From assembly GCA_963281155.1 (NCBI GenBank), contig CAUJLY010000001.1:4836001-4900000 (forward strand): a stretch of DNA of 64,000 nucleotides, in the 5' to 3' direction. The DNA comes from Rhabditophanes sp. KR3021. Its lineage: Eukaryota; Nematoda; Chromadorea; Rhabditida; Alloionematidae. The notes under the pieces are model-generated. The model was not told where the DNA came from. It was given only the letters and a program-made list of their open reading frames with translations, and did not search any database. Position 1 is the stretch's first letter. The number at the start of each line of letters is the position of its first letter. Shown here one piece after another: positions 1-12,282 of the stretch. Position numbers and translations under genes: made by a program.

Positions 1-621
1 GAGCACCAAAAATTATTTTCTAAATTGCATGAATTGCTGATTCTAATCATTCAAATAATTCTACCAACTGGAATTGTAAGCCTTATGGCATTGAATAATA
101 CATAATTTTGGTTAGTTTCATTGTGTTGCAATGAATTATACTATTTTCGTCAGCTTGCACTGTATTAAAATGTAGTTTCATCAAGGTACAACCAATTATA
201 TATGTATGAATAACATTGAACTATTTATATGAATAACATTGAACTATTTATACGAACAACATTGAATTATTATCTCAACGAAATAATTGTTTGTATAAAA
301 ATGCTTTACCAATTTTCTCTTCAAAGAATAAAAATTAATTTATTTTTGTTGCACATGGTCTGAATGCTTTAAAGGTGAACTGATCAACTTTATTACTACA
401 TATTAAAACATCAAATCCGTAAGCAATTAAAAATTGGTGTAAAATTACATGCCCATGTACTAATTATCGCACTATCGCCAACTTTGATATCTTTTCTTAT
501 TTATAAAAATCTCATAACGCATATTATGTATGTTATTAAAATGCCATGAAATTCTGATTGGAGATAATAAAATGATTAGTTGCATAAGACAATCCTGTTG
601 CCTTTTTCCATCATTCATACT
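1..621. other. Intergenic, no gene seen
   Basis: AT-rich DNA without a convincing reading frame on either strand. The only structure I see is the short tandem repeat at 206-273. Confidence 0.5.
206..273. repeat. Three-copy 23-bp tandem repeat
   Basis: Two identical 23-bp units (206-228 and 229-251) are followed by a third, slightly diverged and one base shorter (252-273). The shared core is AACATTGAA. It lies outside any gene I can support. Confidence 0.8.
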
Positions 622-730
622 ATGATATACTTTTTCATTTCTTTGCTTGCGCTAATGATGAGCAACTAGGCCTATATAATCACAATAATCTAATAAAAAC
701 TTTTGCTCAACAACTTCATAATGTCGCTGA

Positions 731-1329
731 GGTAGTAATGCCATAGCTTATAAAATTGATTGCCCTGAAAATACATTCTTGCATTGCCAATTGCAATTTA
801 ATACTGATTTTGGTATTACTCCTAATGATGATTGGAGTAGTATAGTCAATATTGAAAAGACAATCTTTGCTAACATGGTGGTTACGAAAGCTTCTTTCCT
901 CAAAGGATGTCAGTCAAGAAAGCAATTATATCTTTGTAATGCTGATAAATACACTACATGCGTCAATAGATATCATTTACTTTCAAAAGTTGTCGACCCA
1001 GTAGATGTCAGTGCCGCATACACGTACCCTGCCTTTTGGAGAAGATTTGACTTTATTTGCAATGGAGGTTTTGAAATTTTTTCTGATCCCTCCAATTTTG
1101 CTACTATCGTTACTACAGGCATGGAGCTGATGGACAAGCCTGTATAACCGCATTCCAAACTTCATTGCAAAACAATCCAAATTCATATTGCGCAAGTGCA
1201 GATACCTTCACAAAATGTTACAAAGCCATTTTCACACCAATTAACAATCAAGTTGCTTGGGCTGCATGCGAAGACATCAGAGTGGGATTTGCATATGATT
1301 GTCCAAATATCAGATGTACAGTCAATTGA
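731..1329 (+). pseudogene. DUF19-like secreted Cys-rich protein, reading frame broken
   Basis: The frame from 731 to about 1080 and the frame from about 1087 to 1329 together read as one small cysteine-rich protein with regularly spaced cysteines (start IDCPENTFLHC, then SYCASADTFTKC, end CPNIRCTVN). This resembles the nematode-specific DUF19 (T20D4.11-like) secreted family; that assignment is from memory of the pattern. The two halves are in different frames. The switch falls at or just after a T6 run near 1077-1082 and no usable intron explains it. The frame opens at 731 right after a stop and has no ATG. A short signal-peptide-like ORF starts with ATG at 622 (MIYFFISLLALMMSN) but runs into a stop at 667, and no ordinary GT-AG intron connects it. 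It is either a pseudogene or a gene damaged by missing bases in the assembly. Confidence 0.5.
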
Positions 1330-2623
1330 ACACATATTGGAAACAAATAAATAAATTAGACATATTAATTACATGATTCAGTAAAAGAGATATTAATTGG
1401 AATATACTATTACTATGCACTTTTCTGTTTAGTTAATAAAAGTTATTTACGGAATTTCGTTTGTTGCTTTTTTAAGGATATAATCTTATTTTGAGTCGGA
1501 AAAAATGATCTCATTAAAGGTATTAAGTTATTTCATCTTTACCATCTTTCGATTAATCAGCTTTTTAACGGTTACTCAGATTAATTGATAACCCTTAAAT
1601 AGATTTACTAATGTTCGAGAAAATCTTATTTTGGGATAACCTCTTCCATCATTCTACTAAATTGAAAGAGGACTGGTTTTAAAATGGGATATATAAAGGA
1701 ATTGTGTCGTGAACAAGTCAATTTGTTTCAATCTCCTCACTCTTTGCCATGGACATTGATCAAAAAGTGAAAGCATATCGCTTTGTCTCCTATCATGTAT
1801 TCTTAATGTCAATGATTATCATAAATTCATAGCATCCTGGTTTGACAAATCCATCCAGTTCATAATGATCATATAGTGACAAATGGGTACCGTGGTAAAA
1901 AATACCCGACATCTATAAAAATATTTATGGACTAACTTAAACTAATCATTTTTAACTATAATGCAATCAATGACTTTTGAAAAGGAATACTTTTATTTGG
2001 CTTTATATTATTTATTTTAGTTGAGAGAAAATATCAAACCTTTGAATATGTCTATTCCAATGATTTGTTTAATTATGTTTACAAATCTCTTCACCAATAG
2101 TCATCTTAAATGAGGTTCGAAAAATCTAAATACCGAAGCAAAGGCAAATATTTAATATGTTGGAAAAATAGTTTTTAGTCTGCCAAATTTCCATTATCAT
2201 TGCAATTATTTTGCACAAAGCACAAATTTTACCCGCTCAAAATGTTTTGTTTGGAGTGTCAAAAATTGACCTTCATGTAAGGTTGACAAATATACGAACA
2301 AAGACAAAGAAACCGGTGAGTATTTTGTCCAGTTTAATAAAACCAATAGAACGGCATTTATTGAAAAAAAGAAAAAAAATGTCAAGTAATACATGTAATT
2401 TGCATTTTAATGTAAGTATGCATACTCCTTTAAATATCGTCAAGCTTCTTTGTTGGATATTTGAATAAGGTTAGTACCAAATTTATCATCGTTTTGGAGT
2501 TTTATAACGTCGCGCCAATTCAGTTGTACGTGACATTCTGTTTAAATTTCCTTTTGGTAGTAACACAGTTTCCTTCCATTTTTTAATACCAGCCGCTCTT
2601 GTATTTGTTGATATCTTAAACAA
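1330..2623. other. Intergenic, no gene seen
   Basis: No supported gene in 1.3 kb. An open frame at 2211-2468 lacks an ATG and has unremarkable composition. A poly-A signal-like AATAAA near 1347 could belong to the upstream locus. Confidence 0.45.
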
Positions 2624-3250
2624 ATGCATTATTTACGGCATCAAGTATTATCCGGTCGTTTCAAAAAAGCTGTTACTCCTTGTTCTGATAAAATATGCAA
2701 GTCCAAAAAATCTTTAAGAATGAAGAAAAGCAAAAGCACTGAAGTTAAGGTTTATTCAAACTATGTCTTTTTCAAGAACAAAGTTTTGCCTACTGGAGAT
2801 GGCAACAACAATGGGGATCAAGATGATGTTATAAGTAATGCAAGTCGGACTTATATTTCTGAAGAAGGTTCTGCAGGCAGGGAAATATCCTTTGCTTTTA
2901 AGGCTACCTCTGATGCTTATTTTGGAAAGCATCTAGTTACAGAGAGTGATAATGATTCCACATCTCAAAGCATTTCAATGAACGAAAATATGAATGTCAG
3001 TCGTCATCAGTATGCATCATATTCATCTCTTAGTTCCAGGGACTTTTGTTTTGAGTGCAAGAAATTATCAAGTGCACTATCTTATTCGAACAGGAGTATC
3101 TCATCCATTGATAATATAACCAGGCATGTTTTGGATCTTTATAATGACAGTTTCGAAAGTCAAGATTCTGCTGATCGTGCTGAGCTGAAACTATTTTACA
3201 TCAGGGGATTTATGTACAATTCAATGGCTCAATCTGTAAACACTTACTAA
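2624..3250 (+). CDS. Orphan 208-residue Ser-rich protein
   Basis: A single uninterrupted frame of 208 codons starts at an ATG and ends in TAA. The N-terminal 40 residues are strongly basic (Lys/Arg-rich, around KSKKSLRMKKSK). The middle is rich in Ser, Asn and Asp. A Cys pair (CFECKK) lies near residue 141. I see no signal peptide, membrane segment or known domain. The basic start would fit a nuclear or nucleic-acid-binding protein, but that is only a guess. No neighbour shares its strand closely. The length and the skewed, non-random composition make a real gene likely. I do not recognise a family. Confidence 0.55.
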   Translation: MHYLRHQVLSGRFKKAVTPCSDKICKSKKSLRMKKSKSTEVKVYSNYVFFKNKVLPTGDGNNNGDQDDVISNASRTYISEEGSAGREISFAFKATSDAYFGKHLVTESDNDSTSQSISMNENMNVSRHQYASYSSLSSRDFCFECKKLSSALSYSNRSISSIDNITRHVLDLYNDSFESQDSADRAELKLFYIRGFMYNSMAQSVNTY

Positions 3251-3880
3251 TTTCTGTGATTCAAGTAGTATGTATTCTAAATTTAACAAAAGCTTTAACA
3301 TGTAATTCAATAACTGCATATGTACGAGGTTGGAGGAATGTTGGAGACGTCTTTTAATTATCAAGTTATTAAATTATTTTATATATGTAGTATCTCATAA
3401 TTTCTTATTAATATTTTCAAAGAATAAATATTTCTCTTTGATATGTATCAATATTGTCTCAGTCAACAGCATACTTACAATATTTTTAATATGAATTCAG
3501 ATAACTATTTGAGCTTTTAAAATATAGTGTAGTCCATTGTTGTTATTCCCAAGAATTGCGACAGTTTATTTACGTAAAATAAAATTCAAGTTTAATGTAA
3601 AGGTGTGAAGTACATTATTGCAATTAAATATTTCACAAATTGCATGTATTATATTTGTTTTTACATCCAACAAACACAATACTAAATATACATGTACATG
3701 ATTGTATTTTAGTGTATTTGCTTGCTTTTGATATACTCTAGCAAATGTGTATCTTTGTAAGTTAGACAAATGTTAACTTGAAAATTATTTTTGCATTAAT
3801 GAACTAGTTCTCGTGTAAATAATTAAGACTATTTAAAAGCGCTAGAAGTGTTACAATTTACCAAATCAACTTTAATCACC
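3251..3880. other. Intergenic, probable promoter of the 3881 gene
   Basis: No gene seen. A TATA-like TATTTAAAAG lies about 50 bp upstream of the next ATG, a reasonable core-promoter position. Confidence 0.4.
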
Positions 3881-4117
3881 ATGAATTTCAAGACTATTAC
3901 CGCTCTAATTGCTTTTCTCATTGGATCTGCTTCTGCTCAATATTACTACAGTCCTTATGCTGCTAGTTATGCTTATGGGTACCCATACGCTCCAGTTGCA
4001 GTTGCTCCAGCAGTTGTCCCATCTTCGTTTGCGCCAGTTGTTTATGGTTGGGGAAGTAATAAGGGGAAGGGTGGTGCTGAAAAGCCAGCTGAAGATGTCA
4101 AACTCACTAATAACTAA
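3881..4117 (+). CDS. Small secreted Tyr/Ala/Pro-rich peptide (78 aa)
   Basis: The ATG at 3881 (context ACC-ATG) is preferred over an upstream in-frame GTG at 3848. It gives a clear signal peptide, MNFKTITALIAFLIGSASA, with predicted cleavage before QYYYSPY. The mature part of about 59 residues has a Tyr/Ala/Pro/Val-rich first half (YGYPYAPVAVAPAVVPSS) and then a Gly/Lys-rich charged tail. There are no cysteines. Short secreted peptides of this composition occur among nematode cuticle-associated and antimicrobial-like peptides, but no family can be named. A TATA-like box lies about 50 bp upstream and an AATAAA about 40 bp after the stop, so the unit looks complete and intronless. Confidence 0.7.
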   Translation: MNFKTITALIAFLIGSASAQYYYSPYAASYAYGYPYAPVAVAPAVVPSSFAPVVYGWGSNKGKGGAEKPAEDVKLTNN

Positions 4118-4303
4118 ATTTGATGTATCACTATTTTGTACTTATGAAGGACTTTGTGAATAAATTTTGAACGATAACAAAACTTTACTTACAATCCATT
4201 AATTACACACTATTATATAACAAAGTTTGTGTAAATGTTGTTATCAAACACAAACAAATAGTGTACATTTTATTAAAACGAAATAATAATATTAAATACT
4301 GCG

Positions 4304-5871
4304 TCAAAGGTCTGATCCATTCTGTTCATTTTCCTGCTCGTCTCCAACAAAATATTTCTTGAATGTAACTTTACTCTTATCGCCACTAAGCATTTGGCGA
4401 CACCTCAAATCACGACTGTAGCAACTATTCGTGATCATAGGAGGAACTTCGAAATTTGTTTTTGGATAATAGGTATAATCATTTTCATTGACTTCAGCCG
4501 AGCCAAAATTGAAACCTGGGTCTTTTGTTAGTGTTAGGGAGTCGATTACTGGACTAGCGGATGCTTTTGGATCACTTGATATTTGTTCCATGTATAGAGT
4601 TGTTTTGTTGATTACGTGTAAGATGGAATAACCATAATCTTGCGATTGGATTGCTGAGAAAGGGGAGATTTTGCCGAATGCTGCGCCACCTTAAATAAAA
4701 TAAATTAAAATTTGTCCTCCTTGTAGAAATTATGCTTAAATAAACAAAACTTACTACTATGACATCCAGCATTTCCTGAGATTACGTAGGTTGTTGCCTT
4801 TGCATTATGATAAGGATTTGGACTAGATTTGAAAACTTTTCTATCATACACAGGAAAATACCGTTCATAATTGTGTTGATGACCAGTAAAGACCATGTCT
4901 ACTGAATTATCGTAATAAAACTTCTCGAGTCCAGGCATTCCAATGAAGCCATCCTTTAAAACACCACTTTCGAAATCAGAACAATCGTCTGATTTTTTAC
5001 CTGAACAATAAATAGGTCTGTGGTGGTACGCAATAACCCATGGATGGACAGATCTATCTACACTTTGCATCTTCTTTTCAAGAAATTTGTGTTGATCTTC
5101 AACTGGCTCAGTACCAAAATGTGTAAAGTAAGCGTACAGCTCAGAACTGATTCCCAAAAATTGAATCGAACTAACTTGGACACTATAATACTGATTGTGA
5201 CCATCTCCATCTTCGGGCATAAAAAATCGAGATTCGTAATTTTCAAATGAGATTTGGTCCTTTTCAAACTCGTGATTTCCAGCTATTACCATATAAGGTT
5301 TTGTAGCGATAAGGGGTTGCAAGGATTCCATGAAAGTATCTCCTACATCACCATCATCAGTTCTTAGATCATAAGCCAAGTCGCCTAAGTGGATTATCAT
5401 ATCGAAGTCTCCGCGTTGCCCAGCTGCTATTAAGGGTGATAAACTAACTCCGTTAACTACTCCCAAATCTCCGAAAATGCAAATCTTTACTGGGTAATCA
5501 CTGCCACTTGGGAATGTTTTGAAACTAAAAACTTGGCTGATTCCCTCAGTCGATCCAACACTATAAAAATATCTTGTGTCATATTCTAAATTTGTAAGAA
5601 CAGCCTTAAAAATATATCTCTTCGTTTTCTTAGTTTTGAAGCTTGAATATGTAGCTTGTTGCTTTTGAGTCAACGTATCAAATGTTTTTCCGAAATTTAC
5701 AAATGCTGCAACATTAGCAGATAATGGTGCAAAAATTGTCCAGCTGATTACCATGCTTTGAGGGTCATTATTTAAAGAGATATGAACATGCTTTGGAAAT
5801 GTATCGGGATCACCGGCAGTCGTCAAATAAATAGAGGATATAACAGTAAAAGCGAAAAGTATTATATTCAT
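4304..5871 (-). CDS. Purple acid phosphatase (secreted metallophosphoesterase)
   Basis: Two exons (4755-5871 and 4304-4689) flank a 65-bp intron and encode about 500 residues. Residues 1-20 are a signal peptide ending in TTAG. Next comes a fibronectin-like PAP N-domain (residues 25-120), then the dinuclear metal phosphoesterase domain. All five PAP metal-ligand blocks are present: GDLG (D135), GDLAY (D164, Y167; the Tyr gives the purple Fe charge-transfer band in the family), GNHE (N199), the His of VIAYHH (H283) and GHQH (H331, H333). The C-terminal exon resumes with SGGAAFGK and carries the usual PAP C-terminal segment, followed by an extra Asp/Asn/Lys-rich tail of about 80 residues. The family hydrolyses phosphate monoesters at acid pH in secreted or lysosomal compartments. 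The physiological substrate cannot be read from sequence. The gene appears intact. Confidence 0.93.
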
Positions 5872-7196
5872 TTTGGTGAAGATGTAAGTTTTTTGAATTG
5901 ATGAGATGTTCTCTCCAAATTGTTATTTCATTAAAAATTGTATAAGCAAATAAGTAAGCTTGCAAAGGAATTAGGTAATTTGTAAAATGTTGTGTTTAAT
6001 AGCGTCTAAACGAAATATTTATACTTCGATGTAATCAAAAAGTGCAAAAATTCCATCATTTTTCTTATCATAACCCCGGTAATTAAAATTAATTAATAAG
6101 AGCTAATGTTGTGGGTAGCTCTAAATTTAAATTTAATAAGAATAATGTGGTGTAGTTATCAGTGTGTGATATCACTACAAAATCTTGAAAATAGCTTTAG
6201 AATGAAATTCTTGAACAATTACATTTTCTTTTCTTTGTTCTAATCATGTTTGTCAAGGAAAGAAACTTTATAGCGGTAAAAAGCTTAATCCGTGCATTAT
6301 CATTCTTTAATGGGGGATCCTTAGACACTAACAGAAATGTTATTATTATTTTTTGCTAAGAATCCTTTATGTAGAGAAGTTGAACTTTGAACAAAATACA
6401 TTAATAAACTTTTTATGTGATTAATTGAATTTAATAATTTTGACGAGTGTGCTTTGAGCATGAAAAAAATATGAGAAGGACATCAGCTTATAATCATTCC
6501 ATTAAGGGTTGATTTGTAACGATTATGTTATTGAGATTGAATTATTTATAAATATAAATGGTACTGAACTCCTATCCAAGAATGTTCGGAAATTGGAAAG
6601 TCAATCAAATACAATCATTTAAAAAATAATCATGTGCCATTATTCTATGAAGTGTGACGTAAATTTATATTATTTGCATAAACAAATATATCAAATTTTA
6701 TTTTCTTTAATAAAAATTTATAGCTTGTGGCTTAAATGCGTAGTAAAGGATTTGATAGTACAAATCACATCAACACGTACATTTATGTATTTACCTAATT
6801 CCCATAAGTATAATTGGTGAGAATATTTCCCAAAATTACAATGAATATAGTTATAAATATATGTAAGTTTAATCATACGTTTAATTTATATGCATTGCCT
6901 TCTTATCAATTTTTATCATATTGGTGGAATTTACGACATTTAAAAAAATAGAATTAGTTTATTCAATACCATCATTTGTAATATATGTTTTACTAGGAAT
7001 TTTTATAACAATAAAATTAGCAAAAGGAGATAACGATTTGACGTTGAATTTTATCCATTTGTATTGCTGAAAGTTTATGCCGATATTGCTTATCAGATTA
7101 CATGTGTTGTTTTGAAATTTGGACAATATAAAGTCCTTCCAGAGTTTTTGAATGCCGCTTAATGTTTCAGAACTTTTTTCTTATTTCAATTAACAG
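5872..7196. other. Intergenic, no gene seen
   Basis: Shared upstream region of the minus-strand phosphatase. A 62-codon ATG frame at 6632-6820 has AT-driven composition and no features, so I do not support it as a gene. Confidence 0.45.
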
Positions 7197-7547
7197 ATTT
7201 GTTTGCTGGTTCTCCTATTAAATACAGAATTATTTTTTCGAAATCAAATAACATAATTATAATATCGATAATGCTAGTGATTTCCTTTCTGATTGGATAC
7301 GGCACTACTTTATTCCCACCGACATTCGATTGGAATCTTGACAAAGGTGCAATTATAAAAAAACATCTATCGGCAGATGTAATGTGCTTTCAATTAGCTT
7401 ACCCCCACACAATTTAAGGCAATGAAAGAGTTAAGAAGAACTCAGAAAAGGAGAGAAGCTGCCATTAAGGATAAGAAGCCCATTAACAAGATTTCTACTG
7501 CTGTTAAGGAAAGATGGAACGTGATGAGAAAATCGTCATCCCGATGA
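7197..7547 (+). CDS. Small single-pass membrane protein, 5' end unresolved
   Basis: Two frames join cleanly through a 40-bp GT-AG intron (7379-7418), the size common in this genome: exon 7197-7378 and exon 7419-7547. The product has one hydrophobic segment (NIIIISIMLVISFLIGYG), then TLFPPTFDWNLDKG and a strongly basic C-terminal tail (AMKELRRTQKRREAA, KKPINKIS, ending VMRKSSSR). A single-pass segment with a positively charged matrix- or cytosol-facing tail is typical of small mitochondrial or ER membrane proteins, but I cannot name the family. The exon begins after an AACAG acceptor at 7191-7196, so at least one upstream exon with the ATG is missing. An ATG at 7077 is possible but its splice phase does not fit. 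Confidence 0.5.
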
Positions 7548-8839
7548 TGAAGAAACTAGGTTGGTGAATGATATTTATGTTGATTTTAATAATGCTTAGT
7601 TCTTTTAATAAATTTGATGTTTTGGTTTGTATATTTTTAAATATTCGAAAATATAAAACTGGTATTTGAAATTAGGAATATTTAGGCACCGTAAATTCTT
7701 AAAAACATCTGCCTGACCTAACCCGTTAACAAAATATTTAGTTTTTCAATTTATTCTGGTTTATATTTGAGCTGAGTAACAATAAAATTGAGTTAGATTT
7801 TTGATTTGATCAATTATTTATTGACTTAAAGATAATCAAATAATTTAATTAAAATAATAACTTTCCAAGCCTTATCTACTTACAATTTATCAATTTTTTT
7901 GACTTATTTAAAGCAACATTGAACCAAATAACAATAAAATCGAGTTAGATTCAACATTTTATTGTTTCTTTTCTTTCTTGGAATTGTTGTTAATGCAAAC
8001 CTATTTCACATCACGATTAATACCATATTTTTTTAAGTTTGACAATGCGTATGCCATTATTATGGGAATGTCAGCTGGATTGGCGATGTAACCACTTACA
8101 TAGATTTTTACTCTGCATTACTTACAAATCGTCATCTTAGAAAAAGTTTTTGGAGATTTCTACAAGATGTGAAATAATGAAGTGATTCCAAAACACAGAA
8201 CTACTATTGCAAAAAGCATAAATACCGTTCATAGAATAAGGAAGTAACATTAGTAATTTTGAATGTGATATTTTTATTGCGCAATTTCGAATTGTTTAAT
8301 GAATTAGTTCCAAAAATTAGCATGTTTGAAATTATTTTTTCAGATGATTTGATATTTTACACATAAGAACAAACAACATACGTAATATAGTTGAATTTTT
8401 AAATGCTTAACATATGATTATTACTCAGTTTAATTACATAATAATAAATACTAGTATCATAAACATTGTTATGGAACATTAATTATTGTATTATTACATC
8501 TAAATTAACAGCATACATATTTTTATTTTGAGTAATTTATTTTGAAATGCTAATATATGTTTTAAATAATAATCTAGATAAATTTGTAAACTTAGTTTTT
8601 TAAAGAACAAATTATACCGATTTGATGAATAATTTAACAATTTTTGATCATTTATGCTTAGCAGATATTAAATAGTTTGAACAAATAATTACGATTTCTT
8701 AAATAAATACTAAAATAGTAAACAGATGTAATTGAATTGAACTTATTTTTACTCGAATTGAATAATATTGACTTTGTCAAAAAAGCATGCGTAAATAAAA
8801 AACGTAATTGGAATTATAATTTTAAAAATAATAAAATGT
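7548..8839. other. Intergenic, no supported gene
   Basis: Very AT-rich. Around 8041-8185 there are short segments reminiscent of the end of a 7TM receptor (AIIMGMSAG, then LLTNRHLRKSFWRFL), split by stops and not joinable by a valid intron. They are too weak to call. Confidence 0.35.
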
Positions 8840-9250
8840 ATCATTATAGCTGTGTTACTATATTCTATTTTTTGATGAGTGTATTAAAAGGAAGCGTAAT
8901 GTCAGCAATATGCATACTGTTGACGGTCTTATGTTACATGAATTTGTTGGGTCGTGACAAAATGATAACTGAGAATAAAGACAATGTCAGTACGACTCCA
9001 GGATATTTCAAATTTGCCAAGAACCACACTTTACACGGATATTGTCATATTTTTAATTGGATTGAGTGAAGGAATTGTGGCAACATATTTATCTTTGAAA
9101 GAATTAGCAACTGTACACTTGTATTTCCTTGTTATTTGGCTCCATTAATGAAACAATTAATAATATAGGACAGCAACAATTAGCCTTTGTCAACTGTTGT
9201 GTCGAATATCAAAATATTTCTATTTATGGACTTGCGCACCTAATTTACAA
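8840..9250 (+). pseudogene. Decayed amino-acid transporter (AAAP) C-terminal relic
   Basis: Three successive frames match the C-terminal third of the intact transporter at 9946-11828. SVMSAICILL matches TMSASCVLLP, TDIVIFLIGLSEGI matches the VGIIGGL helix region, and NCCVEYQNISIYG matches NCCGHYQNISIYG almost exactly. The frame changes between these blocks (about 9020, 9130 and 9140), and the segment matching PFLPG is lost. No upstream transmembrane helices remain. It is therefore a 5'-truncated, frameshifted copy left by tandem duplication on the same strand, about 0.7 kb before the full gene. Confidence 0.8.
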
Positions 9251-9945
9251 CTCACCAAATTATACTATTATAATTAACTTGATTACAGATAATCTTTTTG
9301 CAATAAACATTTGCTTAATTTAATAACATTTACACAATTTGATAAATAAAAATTAATAAACATGAATATATTTACATGATTGTATACGTAACGCGTAGTA
9401 CTGATTTGCAATCACAAATTTACAATAATTGTTCACAAATTACATGTTGTTTTCATCTACAAAATATCTTCAAATTTTTTTAAATCCTTTCAATTTTTAT
9501 ATGTTTTAAATATTTACCATAAAAGTATTATAAATGCGTAGCATCATATTTGGTACTTTTAAAAATCGAGGAATAATAATATACCATTAAATGACTATTA
9601 ATTTAGTTTTTTTATATGATTCATGGGCAAAGTAAATAATATCTATGGGATAATTGTAATATTAGGGCGTATTTTAAAAATTGATGTGATTTGAAGTGTA
9701 GAAATAGATCTATTTTATGATAAGGTTATTTATTATTGTAAAATATATTAACTTTGGTAACATATGAAATTGTGTTGATTAGCATTCGAAAACGAGTCGA
9801 GCTTATGATTAAACACGCTTTTGAGCTTATTTTTTATCTGGGAATTAATAAATTTAAGGGAATTTTAGTTTTGATAAATAGCTGGATAACTTGGTTGACA
9901 CTGTCATTTACTGGAAACAATAAAATTCGTCTAAAAATAGATAGG
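9251..9945. other. Intergenic, upstream of the intact transporter
   Basis: No gene seen. An open frame at 9754-9984 overlaps the transporter's first exon out of context and lacks an ATG. Confidence 0.4.
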
Positions 9946-11828
9946 ATGACTAAAATATTCGCTGAAAAGAGTAGCATCAGGTAAATTGTTGAGTCAATAA
10001 AATATCAGTTTTGAGATGATAAAATATCAGTTTCGAACTGATAGAACAACTCTTTTGAATTATTTTAATTACATATCTTTTTAGTAGCCCTAATAAAGGT
10101 GATGTGAATATTGATGCTGCAATAAAGAAGGAGAAGTACAGTTCAGTAGGATCATGGATTGATGGAAAATTCGTTAGATATAAGGGCATGAATTGGATTG
10201 TGACGGCATTGTTTATCGTAGGGGACCTCGCCGGAAGTGGCCTGGTTATTTTGCCAACTGCCTTAATTCAATGCGGGTTAGTTACAGGTGTTATTCTAAC
10301 GGTTGCCTTAGGAGTAATCTTTCTGTATACTGCAGTTTGTCTGGGGGATTCTTGGTTAATTTTGTTGAAACATTGGAAGCAATACGAGGGCCACTGCCGC
10401 CAGCCATACACTGAAATGGCTTACCGAGCATTGGGACCTAAACTTCGCAACATTTCCATTATCATAGTTTATATTACACAAATTGGATCGTGCGTAGTTT
10501 ACTTACTTCTAGTTGCAAACAATACTTCGAGTCTTTTCAAAGCATTTTTTTCGATAAATATTTCGTTTTGTCATTTGATTTGGATTGTGGCGTTGTTAAT
10601 TTCCCCTATTCTATTCCTGAAGTCACCACAAGATTTTTGGTGGGCAATTGTTCTAGCTATGTTTACAACACTACTGGCTGTAATTTTGATTTGTGTTGGA
10701 TCAATCATAGATTATGAATATTGCATTGGTGAACGCACAATTCCCAATTTGAAGTTGGGAAACAGCTTTATTGCTCTCGGAACCTTTTTGTACGCGTATG
10801 GAGGACGTAAGTTTAAACAAATAAAAATAATAAAAATTTGAGATGATGAAAAATAATAAAAATTTGAGATGATGAAAAATAATAAAAATTTGAAATGATG
10901 AAAAATAATAAAAATTTGGAATAATAAAAAGTAATACAAATTGGGAATAATAAAAAATAATACAAATTGGGAATAATAAAAGTGTGATTCAATATTCGAT
11001 CATTTAAATTGTTAATGACATCTTTACTTATTTTCAGATGCGGAAATCCCTGTTGTTATGGCCGACATGAAACACCCAAACCAATTTAATAGATCAGTTA
11101 GCTTGGCCTTTTTGATCGGATTTTTGATGTATTTGCCAGCAGAAGTATTTGGTTATTTATCGTACGGTGATTCATTGAGGGACTCCATCATCGAATCAAT
11201 TCAAACTGTCTGGATCCAACAAACCATTAATTTGTGTATTGCATTACATTGCTTATTATCGATGGCAATTACTTTCAACCCAATCACTCAGCATCTTGAG
11301 GAAGTCTTCAATATTTCGCACAGTTTCGGAGCCTCAAGAATGATACTAAGGTCATCCGTTCTAGGGTTTGTGGTATTTATAGCTTTAACGGTTCCGACAT
11401 TCGGACCACTTATGGGGATTATTGGTGGTTTCACAATGTCTGCTAGCTGTGTTTTATTGCCGCTGATAATTTATGTAGCTTTGAAAACTAGAGACTTGCT
11501 AATTGAAGAAGATAAGCGTAATTTGGACGTATTCCCAACTTGGTCCCAGATCATCAAATACTGCCCAACAAGAACTTTGGTTATTGGCGGAGTTATATTT
11601 GTAGTCGGTATAATTGGTGGATTAGCTGCAACGATTTCCTCCATTCAAGGATTAGCATCAACTCATTTTGTCGCGCCTTGCTACTTAGCTCCCTTCTTAC
11701 CTGGTTCTAATGAAACAGAAAGCCAGAAGATGGCATATACAAACTGTTGTGGACACTACCAAAATATTTCCATTTATGGAGAGTCTAACCAGTACTGTTC
11801 CAAACCAAATCTGGATTATTATCTTTAA
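9946..11828 (+). CDS. Amino acid transporter, AAAP (Aa_trans) family
   Basis: Three exons: 9946-9980, about 10085-10806 and 11038-11828 (about 515 residues). The first exon encodes MTKIFAEKSSI. The second begins at either of two AG sites 3 bp apart, both in frame. The third joins as YGGHAEIPVVMADMK, the AAAP signature around TM6. About 10-11 hydrophobic helices are visible. The family motif GSGLVILPTAL in TM1 is clear, and a conserved C-terminal NCCGHYQNISIYG ends the protein. The family moves small neutral amino acids or related solutes coupled to H+ or Na+ at the plasma membrane or in vesicles; the substrate here is unknown. Intron 2 (231 bp) is expanded by a minisatellite. The gene is the only intact member of a local array of three related loci. 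An upstream frame starting at 9754 was rejected as the N-terminus because exon 1 at 9946 fits the splice donor at 9981. Confidence 0.9.
10822..10980. repeat. Intronic minisatellite, ~26-bp unit
   Basis: About six head-to-tail units with core AATAATAAAAATTTGAGATG sit inside transporter intron 2. The first three are nearly identical and the last three are diverged (AATACAAATTGGGAATAATA type). They account for most of the intron's length. Confidence 0.85.
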
Positions 11829-12282
11829 CAATTAGAAAGACATTGTAAATATTGTGTAAACTTGATAACCATTACATTAAATTAAATTCATAAATAAAAA
11901 CAAAGCTTCCAATTACCAAATTAGCTGATCTACTACATTATATTATGTCATACTTTATTATATTCAAATATTAATTTGTGTAAAATTTACTATTAAAAAA
12001 CTACTTTTGTAAATTATCATTCGAAAATGTATTCTGCTAAGCATCAATGATTAAGGTCTATAGTTACCTGATAATTTACTTTACCATTGTTGTTTGATAG
12101 TAACTTAAGTGTTTAATATTTTAACAGACGACTAAGTTCGAACAAAACTTGTTTGAATCACTTTGTCAACTTTATTACTAATTTATACAAAAGTGCTTTT
12201 AATAAGCCAATTTTTGTATAACCACATTTGTCTATTTATTACCACTTTTGATTACTACAATTAATAATGGCAGAAGTGACGG
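11829..12282. other. Intergenic between transporter copies
   Basis: Nothing recognisable. The N-terminal transporter helices expected before the next copy are not found in any frame. Confidence 0.4.

Noticed and set aside
2211..2468. 85-codon frame
   Set aside because: No ATG, Lys/Ile-rich AT-driven composition and an antisense frame of like length.
6632..6820. 62-codon ATG frame
   Set aside because: Isolated, no feature, and expected by chance in AT-rich DNA.
8041..8185. 7TM-receptor-like ending (LLTNRHLRKSFWRFL)
   Set aside because: Only two short fragments, split by stops, with no valid intron and no other helices nearby.
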